Source of the DNA: Methanolobus tindarius DSM 2278 | Lineage (GTDB): Archaea; Halobacteriota; Methanosarcinia; Methanosarcinales; Methanosarcinaceae | Assembly: GCF_000504205.1 (NCBI RefSeq) | Contig: NZ_AZAJ01000001.1 | Coordinates: 1,462,879-1,526,878, forward strand | DNA: 64,000 nt | Direction of reading: 5' to 3' | Shown here: one piece after another, positions 18,318 through 26,964 of the stretch | Layout of the letters: every line of letters begins with the position of its first letter | Numbering within the stretch: position 1 is the first letter of the stretch | Translations under genes and position numbers: made by a program | Notes under the pieces: model-generated | What the model was told of the DNA's origin: nothing | The model's database searches: none | What the model saw: the letters and a program-made list of their open reading frames with translations, nothing else

Positions 18318-19712
18318 TCAAATTTCCCACTGATCCCACTTTACAAAACTCTTTTTAAGCACAAACAAAGAAACCGGCATCAGTAGAACAGACACAAGCA
18401 CCAGATACAAGTTTACCTGAGCAAGAAAAATAGTTCCCAGAACAATAGGACCGATAGCCAGCACATAGCTTGCAAACGTGCCTGCACTGTATAGTGAAAA
18501 TGTTGTGTTAAGACCTGTCAGGTAAACAGTCACCGAAACAACATACATGGAAATTGCAACAAACAGAATTGCCATGTGAACAATGTCAGTCAATCTCCCT
18601 GCATAAATAGTAGCTATCACAACCACCAGAAAAGGAACTACATTGAGCAGCGAATAACTGTTGAGCTTACTTCTAAGAACATCAGCAACCGTTAGCGGAA
18701 GGAAGGAGTATGAGCTGAACATGTCGAACTCAACCAGCCAGTTATACATTGAAGATGCCATCATGCCTACAACCACTGTGAAAACCACAAGAGTGTCCAG
18801 TCCAGGAACAGCTTTAAGCAACTGGGGCAGGAACAGCCATACAAGCAAAACAGGCACAAGGAACGAGAATACTATTTTTCCTGCACCTCCCTCACTGCGG
18901 CTGAAATCCAGATAGTCCTTTGCCATAAAGTGAGAGTAAGCATAGAAATTCAATCTCTCAGAAATTTCACTGAACTGGTTTTTGTAATGTTTCTGAGATT
19001 GCGGATAATCCACTTTCAGGAATATCAGGGATATTATTGATGGCACAAGAACAAGAGCAAAACAGGTAATTAGAATATTCAGGGAAGGCTCAGTATAGAA
19101 AACAAATGATGGAAGCCTGTAGAATACTTCAAATTCGAGTCCCTGAAAGAAAATCAGGAACAGTACTGGAATCAATAGCAACAGGAAAAGAGCCTTCTTT
19201 CCAAGATTTGCATAGATGGTGGATAATAAGAATACAAATGAAAGTCCGATGCAGAATGACAGGAACAGTGTCATCAGCAGCAGGAAGAAAGAATAATGAA
19301 TATCAATAATTATGGCTCCTGCCACAAATCCAACTGTGAAAGGCAGCACGTACAGGAAGAAATAATAGAGAACATCCTTGACAATGAAATTAGCAAAAAT
19401 GACTCTCTCAGATATTGGAAGCGTCCTTGAGGAATAAGCCAGCAGACTTGCCTGTCCGAAACGCCTGTTCATGACTTCCCTGCCAAGCAAGCCGAAACCT
19501 CCAACCATTGAACCCATTAAAAGCAGGAGGTAATGGATTCCCAGAAGCACATCGGTCTGGCTGATAATCCTCCAGAATATAATCATGGAAAGTGAGAGTA
19601 ACATGGAAACTGCTGCAATCACAACAGGAAAGAGAGCAAAGCCCCTGTCTCCAAAGAATGCGGAATGCATCCTCCATTCTTCTTTCATCATGTTCCTGAA
19701 CAGCTCAAACAT
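18318..19712 (-). CDS. ABC-2 type transporter permease
   Basis: The 464-residue protein has about 12 hydrophobic helices and no ATPase motifs, typical of a long ABC-2 permease. ATG at 19712 is preferred over GTG at 19721 because GAGGTG precedes it at good distance. It follows its ATPase gene within 10 nt, so they form one two-gene exporter operon. Substrate unknown. Confidence 0.85.
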   Translation of the reverse strand: MFELFRNMMKEEWRMHSAFFGDRGFALFPVVIAAVSMLLSLSMIIFWRIISQTDVLLGIHYLLLLMGSMVGGFGLLGREVMNRRFGQASLLAYSSRTLPISERVIFANFIVKDVLYYFFLYVLPFTVGFVAGAIIIDIHYSFFLLLMTLFLSFCIGLSFVFLLSTIYANLGKKALFLLLLIPVLFLIFFQGLEFEVFYRLPSFVFYTEPSLNILITCFALVLVPSIISLIFLKVDYPQSQKHYKNQFSEISERLNFYAYSHFMAKDYLDFSRSEGGAGKIVFSFLVPVLLVWLFLPQLLKAVPGLDTLVVFTVVVGMMASSMYNWLVEFDMFSSYSFLPLTVADVLRSKLNSYSLLNVVPFLVVVIATIYAGRLTDIVHMAILFVAISMYVVSVTVYLTGLNTTFSLYSAGTFASYVLAIGPIVLGTIFLAQVNLYLVLVSVLLMPVSLFVLKKSFVKWDQWEI

Positions 19713-19722
19713 TACCGGCACC

Positions 19723-20424
19723 TCAGTTTACAAGTTCAAGGAAGAAATCTTCAAGTGGCCTGTCACCGATTGCAGGGTCGTCCATGTTTCCTGAAAAAAC
19801 CAGCTTTCCCTTGTAGATTATACCCATGCTGCTGCATATTTCCCTGGCAATTTCCAGAATGTGGGTTGATATGAAAACAGTGCCACCTTTGCTAACATAA
19901 TCCTTAAGATAATCCTTGACCTTGCGCTGCATCAGCGGATCGAGATTGATGAGAGGCTCATCGATTATCACAAGCTCAGGCTCGTGCAGGAATGCCTGTG
20001 CAAGCATCAGTTTCTGTCTTGTTCCCCTGGAAAGGTCTTTGCAGAGTACATCCTTCTGGCCTGCAAAATCAAGATACGAAAACCACCACTCACACTTATC
20101 TTTAAAAGCTTCAAGCTTTCTTATTTTAGCAACAAAGTACAGGTATTCTTCAGCCGTAAGGAAACTTGGTGGCGTTTCCTGTTCAGGAATGATACCGGTA
20201 AGCTCTTTTACTCTCAAAGGATTGGCAAGCACATCGACTCCAAGCACTGAAACCTCACCTTCAGTTGGTTTGATCTGGCCGGTGAGCATCTTGATAATTG
20301 TTGTTTTGCCTGAACCGTTCGGACCAAGAAGTCCGAATAGTTCACCTTTTTTGACTTCAAGGTCAACGGCATCCACAGCCTTGAGGTCACCGAAATTCTT
20401 TGAGAAATTCTTTACGGTTATCAT
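19723..20424 (-). CDS. ABC transporter ATP-binding protein
   Basis: The 233-residue ATPase has Walker A GPNGSGKTT, Q-loop region GIIPEQETPP, signature LSRGTRQK (a variant of LSGGQ), Walker B LVIIDEPLINLDP and the H-loop FISTHILEIA. This is the CcmA/drug-exporter type subfamily. ATG at 20424 (MITVKNF) is chosen because GGTAGG precedes it; an in-frame ATG at 20439 would add five residues. It partners with the permease directly downstream. Confidence 0.92.
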   Translation of the reverse strand: MITVKNFSKNFGDLKAVDAVDLEVKKGELFGLLGPNGSGKTTIIKMLTGQIKPTEGEVSVLGVDVLANPLRVKELTGIIPEQETPPSFLTAEEYLYFVAKIRKLEAFKDKCEWWFSYLDFAGQKDVLCKDLSRGTRQKLMLAQAFLHEPELVIIDEPLINLDPLMQRKVKDYLKDYVSKGGTVFISTHILEIAREICSSMGIIYKGKLVFSGNMDDPAIGDRPLEDFFLELVN

Positions 20425-20452
20425 TGCACCTACCTGCAATCATCATTTTATT

Positions 20453-21658
20453 TTAGCAACTGTCATCAGCAAACAACTGTTTTGCAAAAGCAATTCTCTC
20501 CCCAAGTCCCGGACCTTCAAATTCTTCTGCAACTTTCTCAAGCATGTCAGGTATTGGAATATGCTGAGGGCATGCATCCAGACACTGGCCACACTGCACA
20601 CACTGTGAAGCAAAATTTGTCTCTGCACCTCTGAGAATTCCACCCATTTTCGCAGCATACATCATCTTAAGTCTGTCTTCACCACCGAACATGTGCAGGT
20701 TGTTGTAGACATCAAAACATGCAGGGATATCGACTCCTTCAGGACATGGCATACAATATCTGCACCCGGTACAGTTGATCTTCATGAGCTCACCGTACTT
20801 CTCTGCAACTCTTTCCACAAGTTGAAGTTCTTTTTCGGTCAGTGAATTTGCAAGACCTTCTTCTGCAATTTTCAGGTTTTCTTCAACATGTTCCGGTGCA
20901 CTCATACCTGAAAGAATAACAGTAACTTCCGGGTGGTTCCACACCCATCTAAGGGCCCACTCAACAGGACTGCGTTTTACATCTGCCTCGTTCCAGATAT
21001 CCAGAACTTCCTGTGGAACGGGGTCTGCAAGATTTCCACCACGCAGGGGTTCCATAATTACAACACCAAGACCTTTTGATGCAGCATATTTGAGACCTGC
21101 TGTTCCTGCCTGAACATTGATATCCAGGAAATTGTACTGAATCTGACAGAAATCCCAGTCATAAGCATCGACTATCGGTGCAAAATCTTCAGGGTCGCCA
21201 TGATAGGAAAAACCTGCATTGATTATGCGACCATCGGCCTTTGCTTTGTCAAGGAATTCAAGTACGCCGATTTCTTTAATTGTTTTCCAGCTACTGCCTA
21301 CAAGACTGTGTATAAGATAGTAATCGATATGATCGGTATTGAGTTTCTCAAGCTGTGCGTTGAGGAACTTATCCATATCCTCTGGCTTTTTAACCATCCA
21401 TTGTGGCTGCTTTGTGGCAAGTTTTACCTTTTCCCTGTATCCATCTGTAAGTGCACAGCCAAGAAAAGTCTCACTTTCTCCCATGTGATAGGGCCATGCG
21501 GTATCAATATAGTTCACTCCATTATCAATAGAATTTCGAACCATGTCAGTTGCCGTCTTCCTGTCTATACTTCCATCTTCATTTAATGGCAGACGCATGG
21601 CGCCAAAACCCAGTATTGAAATTTCATCTCCGTTTTTTGGCATTTTTCTGTATAACAT
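20453..21658 (-). CDS. aldo/keto reductase with [4Fe-4S] ferredoxin domain
   Basis: The 401-residue protein has an aldo/keto reductase TIM barrel (ILGFGAMRLP, YIDTAWPYHMGESE, YLIHSL) and a C-terminal ferredoxin-like region with CTGCRYCMPCPEGVDIP and CVQCGQCLDACPQHIPIP. This fused class is common in anaerobes and is thought to link substrate reduction to Fe-S electron carriers. The gene is monocistronic on the minus strand. Substrate unknown. Confidence 0.9.
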   Translation of the reverse strand: MLYRKMPKNGDEISILGFGAMRLPLNEDGSIDRKTATDMVRNSIDNGVNYIDTAWPYHMGESETFLGCALTDGYREKVKLATKQPQWMVKKPEDMDKFLNAQLEKLNTDHIDYYLIHSLVGSSWKTIKEIGVLEFLDKAKADGRIINAGFSYHGDPEDFAPIVDAYDWDFCQIQYNFLDINVQAGTAGLKYAASKGLGVVIMEPLRGGNLADPVPQEVLDIWNEADVKRSPVEWALRWVWNHPEVTVILSGMSAPEHVEENLKIAEEGLANSLTEKELQLVERVAEKYGELMKINCTGCRYCMPCPEGVDIPACFDVYNNLHMFGGEDRLKMMYAAKMGGILRGAETNFASQCVQCGQCLDACPQHIPIPDMLEKVAEEFEGPGLGERIAFAKQLFADDSC

Positions 21659-21770
21659 CCTCTTATTCTCCGATTTTAAATATCAAAATGACTAATCAGT
21701 CATTTGATTCTTACATTACTTAAAGTCTCTGCAAAGGAAATATAAAGAATGAAATGTTCCATTTTGCTAT

Positions 21771-22472
21771 ATGCCTTCTGCCAAGGATCCAGAAAATAAA
21801 ACCCCTCATCTTCCAGAGGATTACGACAATAAAATATCCACTGTCCTTCCATATTACAGATCCTTCCATGAGGAAACCATAAATCTCGTCGCATCGCTAC
21901 CGGAAAAACCAAAGGTATGGATGGATACCGGATGTGGAACAGGTACATTCATTTCAAAAACCATTGAACATTTCCCTGACACAAAATTCCTGATGCTTGA
22001 CCCTTCAGAAGGAATGCTGAAGCAGACAAGGGAAAAACTCTCATCATGCACCTGTGACAGGGTGAAAATTCTCGAAGCTTCTGCAACCCAGGATTTCACA
22101 CAGGAGCTAAGCGAAAAGCCTGATGTAATTACTGCAATCCAATGCCACCATTATCTTGACATGCAAAACAGGAAAAAAGCAGTGGAGAAATGTTATGAAC
22201 TTCTCAAAGAAGGTGGATTTTTCATCACTTTTGAGAACATCAGCCCACTTACAGAAGAGGGTATCAGCGTTGGTAAAAGATACTGGGGAGATTTCCAGAG
22301 AGTTCACGGGAGAACTGAGGATGAAATCAAAATCCATCTTGAACGTTTTGGAACTGAATATTTCCCCATCACAGTTGAACAGCACCTCAAACTGCTCAGG
22401 GAAACCGGATTCAGAACTGTGGAACTGTTCTGGTACTCTTACATGCAGGCTGGTTTCTACTGCATTAAGTGA
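21771..22472 (+). CDS. class I SAM-dependent methyltransferase
   Basis: The 233-residue protein has motif I WMDTGCGTGTFIS, the acidic strand-2 end FLMLDPSEGML, motif IV VITAIQCHHYLD and LLKEGGFFITFENI. These mark a Rossmann-fold methyltransferase of small molecules or protein. The substrate is not inferable. It is divergent from the aldo/keto reductase and convergent with the His-rich repeat protein. Confidence 0.85.
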   Translation: MPSAKDPENKTPHLPEDYDNKISTVLPYYRSFHEETINLVASLPEKPKVWMDTGCGTGTFISKTIEHFPDTKFLMLDPSEGMLKQTREKLSSCTCDRVKILEASATQDFTQELSEKPDVITAIQCHHYLDMQNRKKAVEKCYELLKEGGFFITFENISPLTEEGISVGKRYWGDFQRVHGRTEDEIKIHLERFGTEYFPITVEQHLKLLRETGFRTVELFWYSYMQAGFYCIK

Positions 22473-22495
22473 AAAACCGGAAATTCGTTCGATAC

Positions 22496-22813
22496 TTAGT
22501 GATTACCGTGGCACCCATGATTAACATGATGGGGGTCATCCGTTCCGTGTGGATACTTCTCTTTCAATATTTCATGATATGTCTGCATTTCCTCAGGACT
22601 CAGTGCATCAGATGCTTCTTTTACGCTTTTATCTGCCTCATCCAGTGTCAGTTTCAATGTGAGCATTTCAGGAGTAATCTTTTCCATTATTTCATGATAT
22701 GTCTGTATGTCCTCAGGACTCATGTCCTTATGTGCTTCTTTTATGTTTAGATGTGCCTCTTCTATTGCTTTTTGTAATGCAGCCATTTTAGGGGTCATTC
22801 TTTTATCTGTCAT
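22496..22813 (-). CDS. two-repeat helical protein with His-rich tail
   Basis: The 105-residue protein consists of two similar helical repeats of about 40 residues (EAHKDMSPEDIQTYHEIMEK and EASDALSPEEMQTYHEILKE) and ends in DDPHHVNHGCHGNH, a likely metal-binding tail with Cys and five His. The repeats are nearly identical at DNA level (22568-22602 and 22688-22722, exactly 120 nt apart), so the duplication is recent. No signal peptide is seen. Function unknown; metal chaperone or storage is only a guess. Confidence 0.65.
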   Translation of the reverse strand: MTDKRMTPKMAALQKAIEEAHLNIKEAHKDMSPEDIQTYHEIMEKITPEMLTLKLTLDEADKSVKEASDALSPEEMQTYHEILKEKYPHGTDDPHHVNHGCHGNH

Positions 22814-22939
22814 TTTTGTACCTCTACATAATCTATTTATTTAAACACCACTTATGAGTTGTGTCTATCTAATTACTTAAATAGAAATCAATATTTAAAC
22901 GGTTTACACTCTGGATAACACATACAATGGGTTTCAAAG

Positions 22940-23764
22940 ATGCTGGAAAATAAATTGATAAAACTGGGATTGAACAAGTACGAAGTTGATGCCTACCTTT
23001 ATGTTCTGAAACATGGGATTGCGGAAGCTGGTGCTGCCCACAAAGAAACCAATATTCCTTATGGTAAAATATACGAAACTATGAATTCACTTGTAACAAA
23101 AGGCTTATTTGAAGTCCAGAACAGCAGGCCTAAAAAGTATATGACCAAAAAACCCAGCAACGCATTGAACGGACTTTATGCCGAAAAGAAGAAACAAGTG
23201 GATGAGGATCTGGAAAACACAAGAAAACTTATCATTGATATTGGAAAAGAGATCGATGAGATCAAGACCCAGAAGCCAGCAGAGAGATCATTCTGGATAA
23301 CTGCAATGGGAAATGAAATTCCAGAGATGACAAAATCAAATTTTGAAGAAGCAGAAAAAGAAATATGTATTTTGCTTTATCTACCTAAAACAGCAGCATC
23401 AGGTTTTCATTCACATTCAGATGAAACGAATGAATCTGAGACTCGACAGGAAATGATGAAAGCCTTTGAACGAGGGGTTAAATTACGAATGCTTTCTTCA
23501 AAAGAAACCGGAATGATGCACACACCGGATGATGAATCCTATGGAATGAACAACACTGCCGGTAACATTGAGATCAGATATCAGGATGAGCCATTCCCTG
23601 CATATTTCACGATCATCGACAACGATAAGGTTGTATTCAGCATAATCGATCCCGTTGAACAGAATAATGTGATAGCCATGACAAAAGTCTGGGACCAGCG
23701 ACTGGCATCCAAACTACAGGGAAAATTCGAGGAAATGTGGGAATCAGCTAAAAAACTGCATTGA
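22940..23764 (+). CDS. TrmB family transcriptional regulator
   Basis: The 274-residue protein has an N-terminal winged helix (LIKLGLNKYEVDAYLYVLKHG, then IPYGKIYETMNSL), a coiled-coil dimerisation segment (residues 85-115) and a C-terminal effector domain, the layout of TrmB regulators. TrmB proteins respond to sugars or other small ligands. ATG at 22940 follows TTTCAAAGATG. It stands alone, convergent with the PsiE-like gene, so its targets are unknown. Confidence 0.85.
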   Translation: MLENKLIKLGLNKYEVDAYLYVLKHGIAEAGAAHKETNIPYGKIYETMNSLVTKGLFEVQNSRPKKYMTKKPSNALNGLYAEKKKQVDEDLENTRKLIIDIGKEIDEIKTQKPAERSFWITAMGNEIPEMTKSNFEEAEKEICILLYLPKTAASGFHSHSDETNESETRQEMMKAFERGVKLRMLSSKETGMMHTPDDESYGMNNTAGNIEIRYQDEPFPAYFTIIDNDKVVFSIIDPVEQNNVIAMTKVWDQRLASKLQGKFEEMWESAKKLH

Positions 23765-23780
23765 TGAAAGAGCATCTTGC

Positions 23781-24251
23781 TCATTCTTCCCCTGATTTTC
23801 TATCCATTTCCAATGATTTTACATTCACATTACCGGATGCTGGAAACCTCACTGCAATCCCACGTACAATACCTAAAACTAAAAGCAATGCTGCAAATAC
23901 AAGCAAAGTCTCTGTTTCAAATTCATGACTGTAGATAAGTACGGTAATCTCACGCAAAACTATCAAAATAGTTGCGTCGGTCACATACGTAAGCCTGATC
24001 CTTTCATGGACCTGGTAATCTGCAAAAGCTTTGAAAAAATCAATAAGCACAAAAATTGTCAGTACACTGTAAACTACCTGACTGAAACCACCTTTTTTTA
24101 ACCATACCAGTCCGATATTCTGGAAAACATTAAACATTCCTACTATTATCGCCAGCAGTAGTATATACAGAACAATAATTGTCACTATGTTGATGACTTT
24201 CCTGAATATCTTCTCGTGTGTTAACATACCATATGACATGAACCCCGCCAA
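23781..24251 (-). CDS. PsiE family membrane protein
   Basis: The 156-residue protein has four hydrophobic helices with the central motif VLREITVLIYSHEF and the DATILIVLRE segment typical of the phosphate-starvation-inducible PsiE family. The molecular role is not known; the name reflects E. coli regulation, which need not hold here. ATG codons at 24251, 24239 and 24227 are all possible starts. It converges on the TrmB gene across a small GAGCA/TGCTC hairpin. Confidence 0.75.
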   Translation of the reverse strand: MAGFMSYGMLTHEKIFRKVINIVTIIVLYILLLAIIVGMFNVFQNIGLVWLKKGGFSQVVYSVLTIFVLIDFFKAFADYQVHERIRLTYVTDATILIVLREITVLIYSHEFETETLLVFAALLLVLGIVRGIAVRFPASGNVNVKSLEMDRKSGEE

Positions 24252-24414
24252 TTTTATGATGGAAATAGAGTTAGTTCATTATATGCACGTAATGTATTTC
24301 TTTTCTACCATTGTGCCCATTTGAGCGCTTTAGTATGAAGACAGAGTTTACTGTGTCAAATAAAGCAGCTAAGAAAGTATGATAAAAGTTTTTATTTTGC
24401 TGCTTATCAAAGAC

Positions 24415-25269
24415 TCATAAAAATATCTTGCTTTCCATCCCGTCTATTTCCTCTTTAGAGGTATTATGCATTTTTAATTTGTTTTCCCATGAATTTGCTA
24501 TATCATTTGTGTGCAAAACATTTTCTGGACAACTTGCAATACACCTGAAACATGCAATACAGGATTTCGGATTCACTATACCTCTTACTGCGTCCATAGA
24601 ACCTGTAGGACAAAGCTCTTCGCACTGCATGCACAAGCAACATTCCTTGCCATCCCTTGTCGGAAGTTGCGTTATCAAACGGAACCTGTATTTTTCAGCT
24701 TCATCCAGTTGTTCCACAGGATAAGGTGGTTTTTCAAAATCATTTACTTTTGTGAGCTTATCAGCCCTGAATCTTTCAAGTGTTTTGACAGTGTATTCCT
24801 CTGCTACTTTCATATCTGAATTATCCGGTCGCCCCTGAGCAGCCTCCCACCCGCTATAATTAAAGGTATGTGCTCCCAGAAATTCTGCAGTGGAAACAAG
24901 AGCGAAATCACGTTTCTCAAGTAATTCCTTGATATAATAGTGAGCTGGTTCTTTTCCGAATCCTCCATAAGTAAAAAACACCGAGCACCTCTTTGACTCA
25001 CCATTCTGGCGCATAAGCCATTCCCTGCAAACGCGTGGTGCCCTTAAAGAATAAATAGGGAATCCGAAAAAGACAGCATCATAGTCACTAAAAGAAATAT
25101 TTTTATTTCTGTCCTTGGGGGAGCTTATATCAAACTGAGTAACAGAAACTCCCAGGTCACTTAGTTTACTTTTAATTGTATCAGCAATCTTTCTTGTATT
25201 TCCCGTAGCAGAAAAGAAAACGATGATCACATTAAAAGGTGTGATATCTTCTTTTTCCATATTTTCCAT
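24415..25269 (-). CDS. EFR1 family flavodoxin-ferredoxin protein
   Basis: The 284-residue protein has an N-terminal flavodoxin-like domain with an FMN phosphate loop (FFSATGNTRKIAD) and a C-terminal pair of [4Fe-4S] motifs (CLCMQCEELCPTGS and CIACFRCIASCPENVL). This fused EFR1 arrangement suggests an electron-transfer hub between flavin and iron-sulfur partners. GGAG lies 8 nt upstream of the ATG at 25269. Single gene; redox partner unknown. Confidence 0.88.
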   Translation of the reverse strand: MENMEKEDITPFNVIIVFFSATGNTRKIADTIKSKLSDLGVSVTQFDISSPKDRNKNISFSDYDAVFFGFPIYSLRAPRVCREWLMRQNGESKRCSVFFTYGGFGKEPAHYYIKELLEKRDFALVSTAEFLGAHTFNYSGWEAAQGRPDNSDMKVAEEYTVKTLERFRADKLTKVNDFEKPPYPVEQLDEAEKYRFRLITQLPTRDGKECCLCMQCEELCPTGSMDAVRGIVNPKSCIACFRCIASCPENVLHTNDIANSWENKLKMHNTSKEEIDGMESKIFL

Positions 25270-25377
25270 TTATTATTCTCCTTTTTATTTTGCATCGAAT
25301 CTAATCTAGATTCCATATCTGATCGAAAGATAATGGGTTAAGAATTAATTCTCTTATACCCTTGAAGTCCTCTGATT

Positions 25378-26535
25378 TTAATATCTCAGAAGCGCACCCA
25401 CCACATTATCAGAGTCAAAAAAATCCTCTATTTCCACAAACTCGACTTTTGCACCGGTACGCTGTGCCATTTCATAGAGTTCTTCGACCACATTCACAAC
25501 CGATGTCGGACCTCCACATCTTTCACACTCTTTTGGAGGCTTAGCATTTGCCTGCAGGTTCTGGCATTTCTCACAAATCCATCCAGGAACAGATGAATCT
25601 TTCAGAATTACTAAGGTGTTGACTCTTGCCTGTTCAAGTGCGGTTTTTACATCTTCAAGTCCATAAGCGGCAAGACCACCTTTGAGAATCGCAGCTTTAA
25701 GTTCTTCAGCCACAGTTACTGCCTCAGAATGCTCACTTTCCTGAAGCACAGCATCTCCGGCTTCTACCAGCTCATCCCTTGAGATATCAATAGGAACGTC
25801 AATAACACCCAGAACCTTATGCTGGATTTCCTGTGGAAGCATTTCCATAAGCTGCTGCTTTGCTTCTCCTGGTCCTGCAAGAACAAAACCTCTTGTCTGC
25901 AGTTGGTCACAGGTCTCCTGAACATTTTCAGCAACTTCTGACAGGAAGGATTTGATTGCACCTTTTCTCAGGTGGTTAAAACGAGCCTGGCTCCAGCCTC
26001 CTTTTTTGTGCTTGTTCATAAGATCGGTTGAGAGGTGTTTCTTTTCTTCTGCAATATCCGAGCGTATGCATGTAAACTTAGCTTCCTGGGAATCAACCAG
26101 AAGCACGCCGTAGTCCTCATAATCTGCTCTCAGTTTCGCCAGTGGAAGCAGATATGGTGATGTGTCAAGAACGAAAGACTGCTCCGGTTCCACTGCAAGT
26201 CTGTAAACATGAAGAAAAGCTTCTTTTGAGCTTGCAAAAATGATTCTTCCTTTTTCGCCTGAAATCGGCTCGTCAAAAATTGAGGACTTTGCCATCTCAA
26301 AAGTCTTTTCAAACTCAGAGCGAAGTTCAGGGTTCAAAGCTTTTTTGATAGCACTTGCCCTTGAATCCACAAAGATATCATTCAGGTGCTCATTTTCCCT
26401 ACCTGACACAGGCAGGTAAACTGAAAGATAGATGTCCTGCTCATCATATATCTCAGACAGCGCCCTGATATCAATATCGGTAACCGGAAGCAGTTCCTCA
26501 CTTATAATCTCTTTTTGATCTTCAGATAATTGCAT
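25378..26535 (-). CDS. Vms1/eRF1-like peptidyl-tRNA hydrolase family protein
   Basis: The 385-residue protein resembles archaeal Vms1/ANKZF1 (VLRF1-type) release factors. The loop KKGGWSQARFNHLRKGA contains the Gln that in this family replaces the GGQ glutamine of eRF1, flanked by an L7Ae/eRF1-like C-terminal domain. A zinc ribbon (CEKCQ...CERCG) is inserted near residues 320-345. In eukaryotes Vms1 frees nascent chains from stalled 60S subunits, so a role in archaeal ribosome quality control is plausible. It is monocistronic. Activity inferred from motif only. Confidence 0.8.
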   Translation of the reverse strand: MQLSEDQKEIISEELLPVTDIDIRALSEIYDEQDIYLSVYLPVSGRENEHLNDIFVDSRASAIKKALNPELRSEFEKTFEMAKSSIFDEPISGEKGRIIFASSKEAFLHVYRLAVEPEQSFVLDTSPYLLPLAKLRADYEDYGVLLVDSQEAKFTCIRSDIAEEKKHLSTDLMNKHKKGGWSQARFNHLRKGAIKSFLSEVAENVQETCDQLQTRGFVLAGPGEAKQQLMEMLPQEIQHKVLGVIDVPIDISRDELVEAGDAVLQESEHSEAVTVAEELKAAILKGGLAAYGLEDVKTALEQARVNTLVILKDSSVPGWICEKCQNLQANAKPPKECERCGGPTSVVNVVEELYEMAQRTGAKVEFVEIEDFFDSDNVVGALLRY

Positions 26536-26675
26536 AAAATATCTAATGTTGTTTTCTATTTAAATTTATTTACATCATCTCTGGAAGGATGGCTTATTAA
26601 AATGTAAGCAAATAGGATATTAATTATTATAATTAACTGATTCCAGGCATAGACTGGATTTAACTTGTCATACTT

Positions 26676-26698
26676 CTCTACTGGAAATAAAGGGGTCT
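26676..26698 (+). other. isolated ORB-like sequence
   Basis: CTCTACTGGAAATAAAGGGG plus TCT closely resembles the origin box at 63434 (CTCCAATTGAAACAAAGGGG plus T). It lies in the 429-bp gap upstream of cysE, about 36 kb from the origin. A candidate Orc1/Cdc6 binding site outside the origin, unproven. Confidence 0.4.
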
Positions 26699-26910
26699 TA
26701 AAGTGCCCTGATTCTCAGTAAAAGTCCTTTAACCAGCTAAGATTGCTATTCTCTTATTCCAGATCAATACTTCGATAGCAGCTTCCAAAATCTTAAATGC
26801 AATCATTTTCAATCTTATTATGGGTTTGCTGAAAGTGGGTACTTCTGAGTGCAGTCAGAATTTAGAAATAAAAACACTATACAAAAAAAGAAGTTTGTGA
26901 TAGGGAAATG

Positions 26911-26929
26911 CTGTTAACGGTGTTAACAG
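26911..26929. promoter_or_regulatory. palindromic operator upstream of cysE
   Basis: CTGTTAAC-GGT-GTTAACAG is a perfect inverted repeat with 8-bp arms, 36 bp before the cysE start. Its size and symmetry fit a dimeric regulator. The rest of the 26536-26964 gap holds the ORB-like site and AT-rich DNA with a weak TATA-like ACTATACAAAAA at 26876-26887, so the operator would lie just downstream of that promoter and block it. Confidence 0.6.
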
Positions 26930-26964
26930 TACAAATAAATAACAGTGAAAAAGGTGTGATAAAC

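Noticed and set aside
19916-20608. 230-codon plus-strand frame over the ABC ATPase gene
   Set aside because: Antisense shadow; the minus strand has all ABC motifs.
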